Assembly: GCF_009768975.1 (NCBI RefSeq)
Contig: NZ_CP035733.1
Span: forward strand, 372,001 to 436,000
Direction of reading: 5' to 3'
Source of the DNA: Sphingorhabdus lacus
GTDB lineage: Bacteria; Pseudomonadota; Alphaproteobacteria; Sphingomonadales; Sphingomonadaceae
DNA: 64,000 nucleotides
The notes under the pieces were generated by a model. The model worked only from the letters and a program-made list of their open reading frames with translations, made no database searches and was not told the origin of the DNA. The translations under genes and the position numbers were made by a program. The first letter of the stretch is position 1; every line of letters starts with the position of its first letter. This document shows positions 17,017 through 24,704 of this stretch, piece after piece.

Positions 17017-17049
17017 AGGCTGGTCAGGCTTTCACAAGGGTTCCGGGTG

Positions 17050-17081
17050 GCAGACAGGCCCGGGTGAAACGGCCTGTCTGC
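17050..17081. repeat. Perfect 11-bp inverted repeat
   Basis: GCAGACAGGCC (17050-17060) and GGCCTGTCTGC (17071-17081) flank a 10-nt loop between the two divergent small genes. No T-run follows on either strand. It could be an operator or a stable RNA hairpin. Confidence 0.5.
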
Positions 17082-17194
17082 AGAAACGCTGATAGCGCGG
17101 GGGCATGGCTGTTCCGTCAAAGCAATTGGTTAGCGGAAATTAAGCACGATGTTCCCGCTTGCCTGTCAGGCGGCATTGGTGGCAAAGGGGCGGC

Positions 17195-17377
17195 ATGTCT
17201 GAAACGAACAATAGCCAACCCCGCTTTGCTGGCGGCATTTTTATTGCCCTCGGCCTGCTTTTGGGCGTCATCGGTGGTATCGCGCTGAATGAGCCTTCTG
17301 CAGGTATGATGATCGGCTTCGGTGCCGGTGTAGCTATCGCATTGGTGGTTTGGCTGTTGGACCGCAAGCGGGCCTGA
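17195..17377 (+). CDS. Small membrane protein, 60 aa
   Basis: The product starts at the ATG 17195, preceded by AAAGGGGCGG. After a polar N-terminus (SETNNSQPRFAG) there are two hydrophobic segments, residues 13-30 (GIFIALGLLLGVIGGIAL) and 36-54 (GMMIGFGAGVAIALVVWLL), followed by the positive tail DRKRA. This predicts a two-helix inner-membrane protein. It ends 13 nt before the sugar dehydrogenase-like gene, so both are probably on one transcript. The function is unknown. Confidence 0.7.
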   Translation: MSETNNSQPRFAGGIFIALGLLLGVIGGIALNEPSAGMMIGFGAGVAIALVVWLLDRKRA

Positions 17378-17390
17378 GAGGATTTAAGCC

Positions 17391-18713
17391 ATGTGGAAAC
17401 ATGTACGTAATATAGTTCTGATTTTCATCGTCCTTGGCCTGATCGGTGTATGGTTCCTGACCCGCCCGGACGAAGCAAAGCTTCCGCTAGCGGCGCTGGA
17501 AGGCCCTAAACCCGAACTCACCCAGCCTCGGCCGGAGATGTTTCCGACAATCAACGTGGCCGATGTCGACCGCTGGAAAGCCGGCGAAGCGCCGGTCGCG
17601 GCACCCGGCCTTGTCGTCGAACGCTTTGCCGAAGGGCTGGACCATCCCCGCAATATATATGTTTTGCCCAATGGCGATGTGCTGGTGGCTGAATCCAATT
17701 CGCCCCCGCGTGATGGCGGCGGTGTTGAAGGCATGGTCGCGCGCTGGCTGATGGGCAAGGCTGGGGCAGGCGTGCCGTCGGCCAACCGGGTCAGCCTGCT
17801 GCGCGACGCCGATGGCGATGGCAAGGCGGAGCTCAAGACACCCTATATCACCGGCCTGAACTCGCCCTTCGGCATGGTTCTTGTCGGCGATACGCTGTAT
17901 GTTGCCAATACCGATGCTGTGCTGGCCTTCCCCTATAAGGAAGGCGCGACCAGCATCACCGCAAAAGGCCGTGAAGTCACCAAACTGAACGCCATGGCCC
18001 CCAACAACCATTGGACCCGCAACCTTGCCGCGTCACCTGATGGCAAGAAACTCTACATCTCGGTCGGGTCGAACAGCAATATCGCCGAACGCGGCATGCA
18101 ATTCGAACGGGGCCGCGCGATGGTTCTCGAACTCGATCTGGCATCAGGCAAGAAGATGCCTTACGCATCGGGCCTGCGTAATCCGGTTGGGCTTGACTGG
18201 GACAAGTCGGGACGTTTGTGGACGGTCGTCAACGAACGCGACATGCTCGGATCTGATCTGGTTCCGGATTATCTGGCCCTCGTGGAATTCGGTGCCGACT
18301 ATGGATGGCCGCAACATTATTGGGGTGGCTTTACCGACGCCCGTGTGTCGCCACCAAAACCCGAAAAGCGCGAATATGAACGCCGTCCGGACTATGCTCT
18401 GGGTGCCCACACCGCGCCTCTGGGTCTCGCCTTTGGCTATAATGCAAAGCTCGGCGCGTCCCTGACCGACGGTGCTTTTGTTGCCCGTCACGGATCGTGG
18501 AACCGCAAGCCTGCCTCGGGCTATGACGTGATCTTCGTGCCCTTCCCGAAGGGTGAGCCTGTCGGCAAGCCAGTGCGCGTGTTGACCGGTTTCTTGGACA
18601 AGGACGGCAATGCGCAGGGCCGGCCAACGATGCTGACGGTTGCGAAGGACGGTTCTTTGCTGGTGAGCGACGATGTCGGCAATATTGTCTGGCGTGTGAA
18701 GGCCAAGGGCTGA
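17391..18713 (+). CDS. PQQ-type soluble sugar / sorbosone dehydrogenase-family protein
   Basis: This is a predicted periplasm-facing six-bladed beta-propeller of the glucose/sorbosone dehydrogenase family, which uses PQQ in characterised members. The 440-aa product has an N-terminal anchor (NIVLIFIVLGLIGVWFL, residues 7-23). Typical blade motifs follow: GLDHPRNIYVLPNGDVLVAE, LLRDADGDGKAE, ASPDGKKLYISVGS, YASGLRNPVGLDWD, HTAPLGLAFGY and GSWNRKPASGYDV. AGAGGAT precedes the ATG. The immediately upstream 60-aa membrane protein may be a partner. Whether it binds PQQ or is catalytically active cannot be settled here; no pqq biosynthesis genes are visible. Confidence 0.85.
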   Translation: MWKHVRNIVLIFIVLGLIGVWFLTRPDEAKLPLAALEGPKPELTQPRPEMFPTINVADVDRWKAGEAPVAAPGLVVERFAEGLDHPRNIYVLPNGDVLVAESNSPPRDGGGVEGMVARWLMGKAGAGVPSANRVSLLRDADGDGKAELKTPYITGLNSPFGMVLVGDTLYVANTDAVLAFPYKEGATSITAKGREVTKLNAMAPNNHWTRNLAASPDGKKLYISVGSNSNIAERGMQFERGRAMVLELDLASGKKMPYASGLRNPVGLDWDKSGRLWTVVNERDMLGSDLVPDYLALVEFGADYGWPQHYWGGFTDARVSPPKPEKREYERRPDYALGAHTAPLGLAFGYNAKLGASLTDGAFVARHGSWNRKPASGYDVIFVPFPKGEPVGKPVRVLTGFLDKDGNAQGRPTMLTVAKDGSLLVSDDVGNIVWRVKAKG

Positions 18714-19053
18714 GGTGTTGGGGACAGTACCTAAAGGGACAGTCCCCGTATAAAGTTACCTTGGGGACTGTCCCTTTTATTCTTTTTACCCCGTCTCCCT
18801 GAACTCGTTTCGGGGTGACGGGTTTGTGGGATTCGACGGGGAGTAGGATTCAGGATGAAGTCTACTTTCTCCGCGCTCTCCGCGAACTCCGCGTGAACCC
18901 CTCTAGCGCAAGTTATTTGGATTACGCGGAGGCCGCGGAGACCGCGGAGAGAGTAGATTAGAGGCTTCGCCCGTTCGCCAAATCGTCGCACGAACCAATC
19001 CCGTCCCGCAAGCGGGAAGGGGTAAGGCGAACGGAATTCAGATAGGCATCCAC
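18714..19053. repeat. Gene-free stretch with several palindromic repeats
   Basis: This stretch of about 340 bases has no gene. It holds two GGGGAC-type units (18720-18747, imperfect, and half-unit GGGGACTGTCCC at 18763-18774) followed by TTTTATTC. It also holds a degenerate GTCACCCTGAA-type unit (18794-18820). Last comes a large near-perfect inverted repeat with arms of about 36 bp (18861-18897 and 18922-18957), rich in CTCCGCG. The first part could terminate the sugar dehydrogenase transcript. The rest resembles REP-type elements. Confidence 0.7.
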
Positions 19054-19869
19054 CTAAATCTTGCGTCCCGCGCGTCCGGCGAGTTCCACCGTATAATGCC
19101 ACGCCACCCGGCCCGATCGGCCGCCGCGTTGGTGGGCGAAGGCGAGGGCGTCGGCTTCGTCCCAGTCGAGGTCGAAATGGCTGGCATAGGCCGCGACCAT
19201 CGACACAAAGGCTTCCTGATCGGCATATTGAAAACCAAGCTTCAACCCGAAGCGGTCGGCGAGCGCGAGGCTGTCGTCAATATTGTCGCGGGCGTTGATA
19301 GCATCGGTTTGCTCGGCCATTGTCCGGTCAACGATGTTTCGCCGGTTCGATGTCACATAGAGCCGCACATTGTTCGGACGCGCTTCGGCCCCGCCTTCCA
19401 AAAGCGAGCGGAGCAGGCGCGGCCCGTTGTCGTGCGTATCAAAGGCGATGTCATCGACAAACAGAATGAAGCGTCGCCCGGAAACGGACAGTTCCTCAAA
19501 TAACTGGGGCAGCGAGGCCAGGTGGGATGACGATGCCTCGACCAGTGCGACAAACAGCCCTTCTTTCTGCAATTCCCCGACGACGGATTTGACCAGCGCC
19601 GATTTCCCCATGCCGCGCGCACCCCAGAGAAGCACATCATGCGCGGCCGCGCCGGAGGCATGGCGGCGGCTGTTTTCGAGCATATCGGTTTTCTGGCGGT
19701 CGACGCCGACGATCAGATCGATGGGCAACGGCCGGAAATGGTGGACCGGCGCAAGCCGTTTTCCGTCCCAATGATAGGCAGGATAGGCCGACAGGTCCAT
19801 CGGCGGGGCAGGTGGCGGGGACAGTCTTTCGAGCGCTTCGGCGATGCGCTTCAAAATATCCGTGTTCAA
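19054..19869 (-). CDS. DUF815 AAA-type ATP-binding protein
   Basis: The 271-aa product is a P-loop ATPase of the DUF815 family. Walker A is GARGMGKS (residues 83-90), Walker B is FILFVDD (134-140), and VRLYVTSNRRN carries a sensor-1-like polar residue. The C-terminal lid ends in RGGRSGRVAWHYTVELAG, typical of the family. The molecular role is not established; members are thought to be AAA-type remodelling proteins. The start overlaps the end of the acyl-CoA dehydrogenase gene by 4 nt (ATGA), so the two are translationally coupled. This pairing is probably chance operon structure rather than one pathway. Confidence 0.88.
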   Translation of the reverse strand: MNTDILKRIAEALERLSPPPAPPMDLSAYPAYHWDGKRLAPVHHFRPLPIDLIVGVDRQKTDMLENSRRHASGAAAHDVLLWGARGMGKSALVKSVVGELQKEGLFVALVEASSSHLASLPQLFEELSVSGRRFILFVDDIAFDTHDNGPRLLRSLLEGGAEARPNNVRLYVTSNRRNIVDRTMAEQTDAINARDNIDDSLALADRFGLKLGFQYADQEAFVSMVAAYASHFDLDWDEADALAFAHQRGGRSGRVAWHYTVELAGRAGRKI

Positions 19870-21602
19870 GCCGCCATCCCTTCTGCGTCCAGCATATACA
19901 GCAATTCGGAACCGGCCTTCGCGCTCGTCTTCAGCGAAAGGGCTTCGGCCACCATGACTTCCAGATAATAGCGGCAGGCAACAACCTTGCCATCCAGAAA
20001 GGCGTTGGTGCCATTGGCGGTCTGTTCCGCCTGTGCGGCACGCAATTGGCGCAGCATCAGCCAGCCGGACGTCGCAATGGCCATCATCTGGGTGTAGGCA
20101 TAGCTTCCGGCGAGGCGATCATCGACGCTGGCGCCCAGCATCCATTCGGTCACCTCGGCACAGGCCCCGGCAAGCGCGGACAGGGGGGCATTGTCGCCCG
20201 CGTCGGCGGTGATGGTTTGCAAATGACGGCGAATGACATCGCCACCTTCCATTGCCAGTTTGCGGCCAACAAGGTCGGCTGCCTGGATACCGTTGGTACC
20301 TTCGTAAATTGCGGCGATGCGGATATCGCGGTAATATTGGGCTGCTCCCGTTTCCTCGATAAAGCCCATGCCACCATGCACCTGTATGCCGAGCGAGGCG
20401 ATTTCGCTGCCGAGATCAGTGCCATAGGTCTTGGCGAGCGGGGTGAGGAGGTCGACCATTTCACGCGCGCCGTCTTCGCCCAATGCGGCGCGGTCGACAT
20501 AGCCCGAGGCGAAGTAGAGCAGAGCGCGGATGGCCTGCGTTCCGGCCTTCATACGCAATAGCATGCGGCGAACATCGGGATGCTCGATAATTGCGACCGA
20601 ATCCCGTGATGCACCACCCGCCTTGGCCGACTGCACCCGTTCGCGCGCGAACCAGATCGCCTTTTGCGTCGCGGCTTCGGCGATTTGCACGCCCTGCAAC
20701 CCGACATTCAGGCGGGCGTTGTTCATCATTGTGAACATCGCGCGCATGCCGCCGAATTCGGGGCCGATCAATTCACCGACACATTCGCCTTCCTCGCCAA
20801 AGGCAAGGACGCAGGTGGGCGAGGCATTGATGCCCATCTTATGTTCGATGGACACAACCTTGATATCGTTTGCCTCGCCGATGTCTCCGTCAGCGGTCAG
20901 CTGGTATTTCGGGACCAGGAACAGCGAAATGCCCTTGGTTCCTGCGGGCGCATCGGGTGTGCGGGCAAGCACGAGGTGGACGATATTCTCCACCATGTCA
21001 TGGTCGCCGAAGCTGATATAGATTTTCTGGCCGCGGATCTGGTAGCGGCCGTCACCCAAGGGGGTTGCCGTGGCGCGCAGGGCGCCGACATCCGATCCGG
21101 CCTGCGGCTCGGTCAGGTTCATGGTGCCGCTCCACTCCGCCGTGGATAGCTTGGGAAGATAGGCCGCCTTTTGGGCTTCGGAGCCATGGTGGTTGATGGC
21201 TTCAATCGCGCCGACCGACAATATGGGGCACAAAGCAAAGGCCATGTTGGCAGCGCCCAGGGAGTCGAGCGCGACGGTCGCCATACTGAAGGGCAGGCCC
21301 TGTCCGCCAAAGTCGGATGGTGCGTTGATCGATCCCCAGCCATTGGCGACATAAGACTGGTAAGCGGCGACGAAACCGTCGGGCATGACGACCTTTCCGT
21401 CAATAAGCCGCGCGCCGACAACATCGCCGATGCGGTTGAGCGGAGCGAATTCATTGGCCGCAAATTCGCCAATCCCTTCGACAATTGCCTGCACCACATC
21501 GGCGGTTGAGTCGGCGAAACGGCCATGTTGGGCCAGCGCATCAATCCCGGTGATATGCTTCAAAACGAAGAGTTGTTCGGCGATAGGGGCAGCAAAGGTC
21601 AT
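19866..21602 (-). CDS. Acyl-CoA dehydrogenase with C-terminal extension (DmdC-like architecture)
   Basis: This is an FAD-dependent dehydrogenase that introduces a 2,3 double bond into an acyl-CoA and passes electrons to ETF. The 578-aa product is longer than medium-chain enzymes (about 380 aa). It fits the subfamily with an extra C-terminal domain found in DmdC and related enzymes. Visible motifs are TEPQAGSDVGALRATA, YISFGDHDM, GTQAIRALLYFASG and the catalytic region YEGTNGIQAADLVGRKL. DmdC acts on methylmercaptopropionyl-CoA, but the same architecture is common for ordinary fatty acyl-CoAs, so the substrate is open. The gene is divergent from sua5. Confidence 0.9.
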   Translation of the reverse strand: MTFAAPIAEQLFVLKHITGIDALAQHGRFADSTADVVQAIVEGIGEFAANEFAPLNRIGDVVGARLIDGKVVMPDGFVAAYQSYVANGWGSINAPSDFGGQGLPFSMATVALDSLGAANMAFALCPILSVGAIEAINHHGSEAQKAAYLPKLSTAEWSGTMNLTEPQAGSDVGALRATATPLGDGRYQIRGQKIYISFGDHDMVENIVHLVLARTPDAPAGTKGISLFLVPKYQLTADGDIGEANDIKVVSIEHKMGINASPTCVLAFGEEGECVGELIGPEFGGMRAMFTMMNNARLNVGLQGVQIAEAATQKAIWFARERVQSAKAGGASRDSVAIIEHPDVRRMLLRMKAGTQAIRALLYFASGYVDRAALGEDGAREMVDLLTPLAKTYGTDLGSEIASLGIQVHGGMGFIEETGAAQYYRDIRIAAIYEGTNGIQAADLVGRKLAMEGGDVIRRHLQTITADAGDNAPLSALAGACAEVTEWMLGASVDDRLAGSYAYTQMMAIATSGWLMLRQLRAAQAEQTANGTNAFLDGKVVACRYYLEVMVAEALSLKTSAKAGSELLYMLDAEGMAA

Positions 21603-21656
21603 GGGACGAAAAATTTCCTGTGAAAGCGGGTTGCACAGCGCCTATAGACCGAACCG

Positions 21657-22613
21657 ATGCTAGGCTCAAATACCTTGGGGAATGGCTGGGTTGTGCCCGC
21701 CGATGATGCTGCGATTACGGCGGCTGCCGACCTTTTGCGAGGTGGGCAGATCGTGGCGATTCCCACCGAGACGGTCTATGGCCTTGCCGCCGATGCCAGC
21801 AATGCGGACGCCGTGGCGCATATATATGCGGCGAAGGGGCGGCCGGACTTCAATCCGCTGATCGTCCATGTGCATGATCTGGCCGCTGCCGAGGAACTGG
21901 CGGAGTTTGGACCGCTGGCGCGGCAACTGGCGGAGGCGTTCTGGCCCGGGGCATTGACGCTTGTTCTGCCGTTGCGCGAAGGGGCGAAGGTTGCGGCGGC
22001 TGTGACCGCTGGCCTGCCGACGATCGCGCTGCGCTGCCCGGCGCATCCGGTGATGCAGGCGGTATTGGCAAAGAGCGGACTGAACCTTGCGGCGCCCTCG
22101 GCGAACAAAAGCGGAGCGATCAGTCCGACACGAGCCGAGCATGTTTTGGCGAGCCTTGGCGGTGCGGTTCCGATGATTTTGGACGCCGGACCCTGTAAAG
22201 AAGGTTTGGAGTCAACTATTGTCGCTATACGTCTGGAAAATATAGAAATATTACGTCCTGGACCGGTAACTACCGAATCCCTCCAAACCTTCTCGAAGCG
22301 TCAGCCAAGTCAACAAACCGGCCAAAAGATCGAAGCCCCCGGCCAACTCGCCAGCCACTATGCCCCCACCAAAACGGTCCGGCTAAATGCCCAAATAGCC
22401 GAGGACGGCGAATGGCTCATCGGTTTCGGAACGGTGGCAGGCCACGACAATCTATCCCCCACCGCTGACCTTGCCCAAGCGGCAGCCCATCTCTTCGACG
22501 CCTTGCACCGCGCCGACGCCAGCCCATATCGTTCGATAGCTGTGGCGGACATCCCGGACAAAGGCATAGGAGTGGCCATAAACGATCGTTTGAAAAGAGC
22601 TGCGACACGATGA
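21657..22613 (+). CDS. L-threonylcarbamoyladenylate synthase (Sua5/YwlC type)
   Basis: This enzyme makes threonylcarbamoyl-AMP from threonine, bicarbonate and ATP, the first step of tRNA t6A37 modification. The 318-aa product has the YrdC domain (about residues 15-205: IPTETVYGLAADA, AKGRPDFNPLIVHV, PSANKSGAISPT) and a C-terminal Sua5 domain (about 215-318, with LASHYAPTKTVRL), so it is the long form. The 3' end overlaps the M48 protease start by 4 nt. Base composition stays typical until the last third, where codons become less GC-biased. Confidence in function is high. Confidence 0.95.
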   Translation: MLGSNTLGNGWVVPADDAAITAAADLLRGGQIVAIPTETVYGLAADASNADAVAHIYAAKGRPDFNPLIVHVHDLAAAEELAEFGPLARQLAEAFWPGALTLVLPLREGAKVAAAVTAGLPTIALRCPAHPVMQAVLAKSGLNLAAPSANKSGAISPTRAEHVLASLGGAVPMILDAGPCKEGLESTIVAIRLENIEILRPGPVTTESLQTFSKRQPSQQTGQKIEAPGQLASHYAPTKTVRLNAQIAEDGEWLIGFGTVAGHDNLSPTADLAQAAAHLFDALHRADASPYRSIAVADIPDKGIGVAINDRLKRAATR

Positions 22614-23563
22614 AGTCGATCGCATTTTGCGCTGTCCTCGGACTCGCGACCATTGCAACTGCCGCTTCCAATCCTTCTGACGTAAAAGCCTATCAGGCCT
22701 TGGTGCAGCAGGATATCCGGATTGCGACTATCGGGTACAAGCTGGCCGCCGCCAACGCGCCTTTTTGCAAAAAGCTGGAGCGGAACCCCGGATGGGTGCT
22801 GCAAGACGAGCGGCAATATCCTGATCTCGAAACCGCCCGCACCGCCTTGGCGTTTCGCCAGCCCGTTGCTGTGGCCGGTGTTGTTGCTGGTGGACCCGCC
22901 GACTTAGCGGGGATTGTGGCTGGTGATGGATTGCTGGATTTTAATGGTACGGCATGGAATTGGTCGACCTCGACACCAAAGGCAAGGAGCGCTCAGCGTA
23001 TCGAGCATGTTCAGGAGCAATTCCGGACGGCATTAATGTCCAACGACAGTGTCGAGGTTAGGTTGGAGACTGCGGCTGGTTCTAGGACCTTCAGATTGAA
23101 CCCCGCACCCATCTGTGCCTCGCGCTTCTGGATCGACACCAAATCGAAGCTCGATGCCGGGGCGGATGGTTATAATGTCCGCATCACCGAGGCATTGGTA
23201 AACTTCGCCGCCAACGATGATGAACTAGCGGCAGCGGTGGCGCACGAATTGTCGCACAACTTGCTGGAACACCGTGAAAAGCTGAGAAGAATGAGGAAGA
23301 GCGCGGGCAATATAAGGGCAACCGAAATAGAAGCGGATCGCTTGTCGGTATGGTTGATGGCAAATGCCGGCTACGATCCTTTAGCCGCCGTGCGGTTTAT
23401 TGAACGCTTCGGTCGGGCCACAGACCCCGCGCTTATTTCGGACGGAACGCATCTGCGCTGGCGTGGTCGTGTTGACATAATGCAATCCGAAATCAGCAGG
23501 ATAAATGGCTCTATGAAGTTTAACGGACTGTACCCGCCACCACTGCTCAAAGAAGAAAGCTGA
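22610..23563 (+). CDS. Exported M48-family zinc metalloprotease with PDZ-like segment
   Basis: The 317-aa product has a Sec signal peptide (residues 1-19, ending TAA|S) and a PDZ-like region (about 85-165; VVAGGPADLAGIVAGDGLLDFNG). The catalytic HELSH gives zinc ligands H212 and H216 with catalytic E213, and E241 in TEIEADRLS is the third ligand. There is no membrane helix besides the signal, so it is periplasmic, unlike HtpX. Related periplasmic M48 proteins such as BepA take part in outer-membrane quality control, but here the TPR domain is absent. It starts on the 4-nt ATGA overlap with sua5, which marks co-translation. Confidence 0.88.
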   Translation: MKSIAFCAVLGLATIATAASNPSDVKAYQALVQQDIRIATIGYKLAAANAPFCKKLERNPGWVLQDERQYPDLETARTALAFRQPVAVAGVVAGGPADLAGIVAGDGLLDFNGTAWNWSTSTPKARSAQRIEHVQEQFRTALMSNDSVEVRLETAAGSRTFRLNPAPICASRFWIDTKSKLDAGADGYNVRITEALVNFAANDDELAAAVAHELSHNLLEHREKLRRMRKSAGNIRATEIEADRLSVWLMANAGYDPLAAVRFIERFGRATDPALISDGTHLRWRGRVDIMQSEISRINGSMKFNGLYPPPLLKEES

Positions 23564-23648
23564 TTTCAGTTGCATATTAGGATGTTGTTTCATCTTGCAT
23601 CGGTTTGTCCTATCACGGACCAAAGAGATATCCAGGGGAGGGCAGGCT

Positions 23649-24701
23649 TTGCCGCGTTTAGTGAGATTGTTACCACTGATGGGAGCCCTCAGCCTCGTTG
23701 CCGCCTGCAGTGGGGAGGGTAGCGCACCGAAGGCCGTCGTAAATGATGTGCATCCTGTCCAAGTTTATACTGTGCAACGCGAGAGCCTGCAGCGAACAAT
23801 TAATGCTGTAGGAACCGTGCGTTTTCGTCGTGAGACACCTCTCGGCTTCACGACGGCCGGAAAAGTCGCCACTGTTCGGTTCGAAGAAGGTGATACTGTG
23901 AAACGCGGTGCGTTGCTGGCAGCTTTGGACACTACAAATGTCGGAGCAGATGTCAGTGTCGCCACGGCCGAACGCGACCGTGCCGGTTCGGAATTTGAAA
24001 GAGTTCGGTCACTCTATGCCGACGGATGGATTACAAAAGCGCGTTTTGAGGCTGCGGAAGCGGCTCTAAAAGCTGCTGATGCCCGTGTCCGGCAAGCTGG
24101 TTTTGCATCCGGAACCGCGCAACTTTATGCGCCGTCTAATGGCGTCGTTTTGTCTCGGAATGTGCAGTCAGGGCAGGTAATCGCCGCCGGTACACCGGCG
24201 CTGATATTGGGTGAAGGCGACTCCGGTTTCATTTTCAGGGTGCCCATCATTGATCGTGACGCCACGAAATTACGTGTCGGCATGGCGGCAGAAATCTCGA
24301 TCGAGTCTCTTGCAAGCGGTCCAATCCAAGCAACTATTTCGGAAATTGACGGCCGTGCAAATGAAGCCACGGGCGCGTTCACAGTTCAGTTCACCTTGCC
24401 GAGCAACTCAAAGCTGCGTTCGGGTCAGATTGGTACCGCCAACATCAAATTACCCGCTTCCGAAGATGGCTCACTTCAAATCCCTGCTAGCGCGTTGTTC
24501 GGCGTGCGCACAGGGGAGGGCTTGGTTTATGTCGTGAACTCTAAAAACAAGGTCGAAACGCGCAACGTTGCCATTGAACGGTTAACTGACGAGTTTGTTA
24601 TCGTTTCGGGAGGCCTCCAACCGGGAGATAAGATCGTGACGTCCGGGCTTGAAAAGTTGCGGCCAGGGTCAAAAGTTCGCGCCATTCAAGCGGCGCGTTG
24701 A
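23649..24701 (+). CDS. RND efflux periplasmic adaptor (membrane fusion lipoprotein)
   Basis: This adaptor bridges the inner-membrane RND pump and an outer-membrane channel. No ATG gives a sensible signal; a TTG at 23649 follows GGGGAGGG and yields PRLVRLLPLMGALSLVAAC, a lipoprotein signal with lipobox VAAC. From that start the product is 350 aa. Barrel-sandwich hybrid halves flank a short alpha-hairpin (VSVATAERDRAGSEFERV to KAADARVRQAG), and the beta-barrel and membrane-proximal domains follow. The pump gene begins 3 nt after the stop. No outer-membrane TolC-like gene is adjacent, so a channel encoded elsewhere must serve. Sequence here is less GC-rich than in the flanking regions. Confidence 0.88.
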   Translation: MPRLVRLLPLMGALSLVAACSGEGSAPKAVVNDVHPVQVYTVQRESLQRTINAVGTVRFRRETPLGFTTAGKVATVRFEEGDTVKRGALLAALDTTNVGADVSVATAERDRAGSEFERVRSLYADGWITKARFEAAEAALKAADARVRQAGFASGTAQLYAPSNGVVLSRNVQSGQVIAAGTPALILGEGDSGFIFRVPIIDRDATKLRVGMAAEISIESLASGPIQATISEIDGRANEATGAFTVQFTLPSNSKLRSGQIGTANIKLPASEDGSLQIPASALFGVRTGEGLVYVVNSKNKVETRNVAIERLTDEFVIVSGGLQPGDKIVTSGLEKLRPGSKVRAIQAAR

Positions 24702-24704
24702 CCA

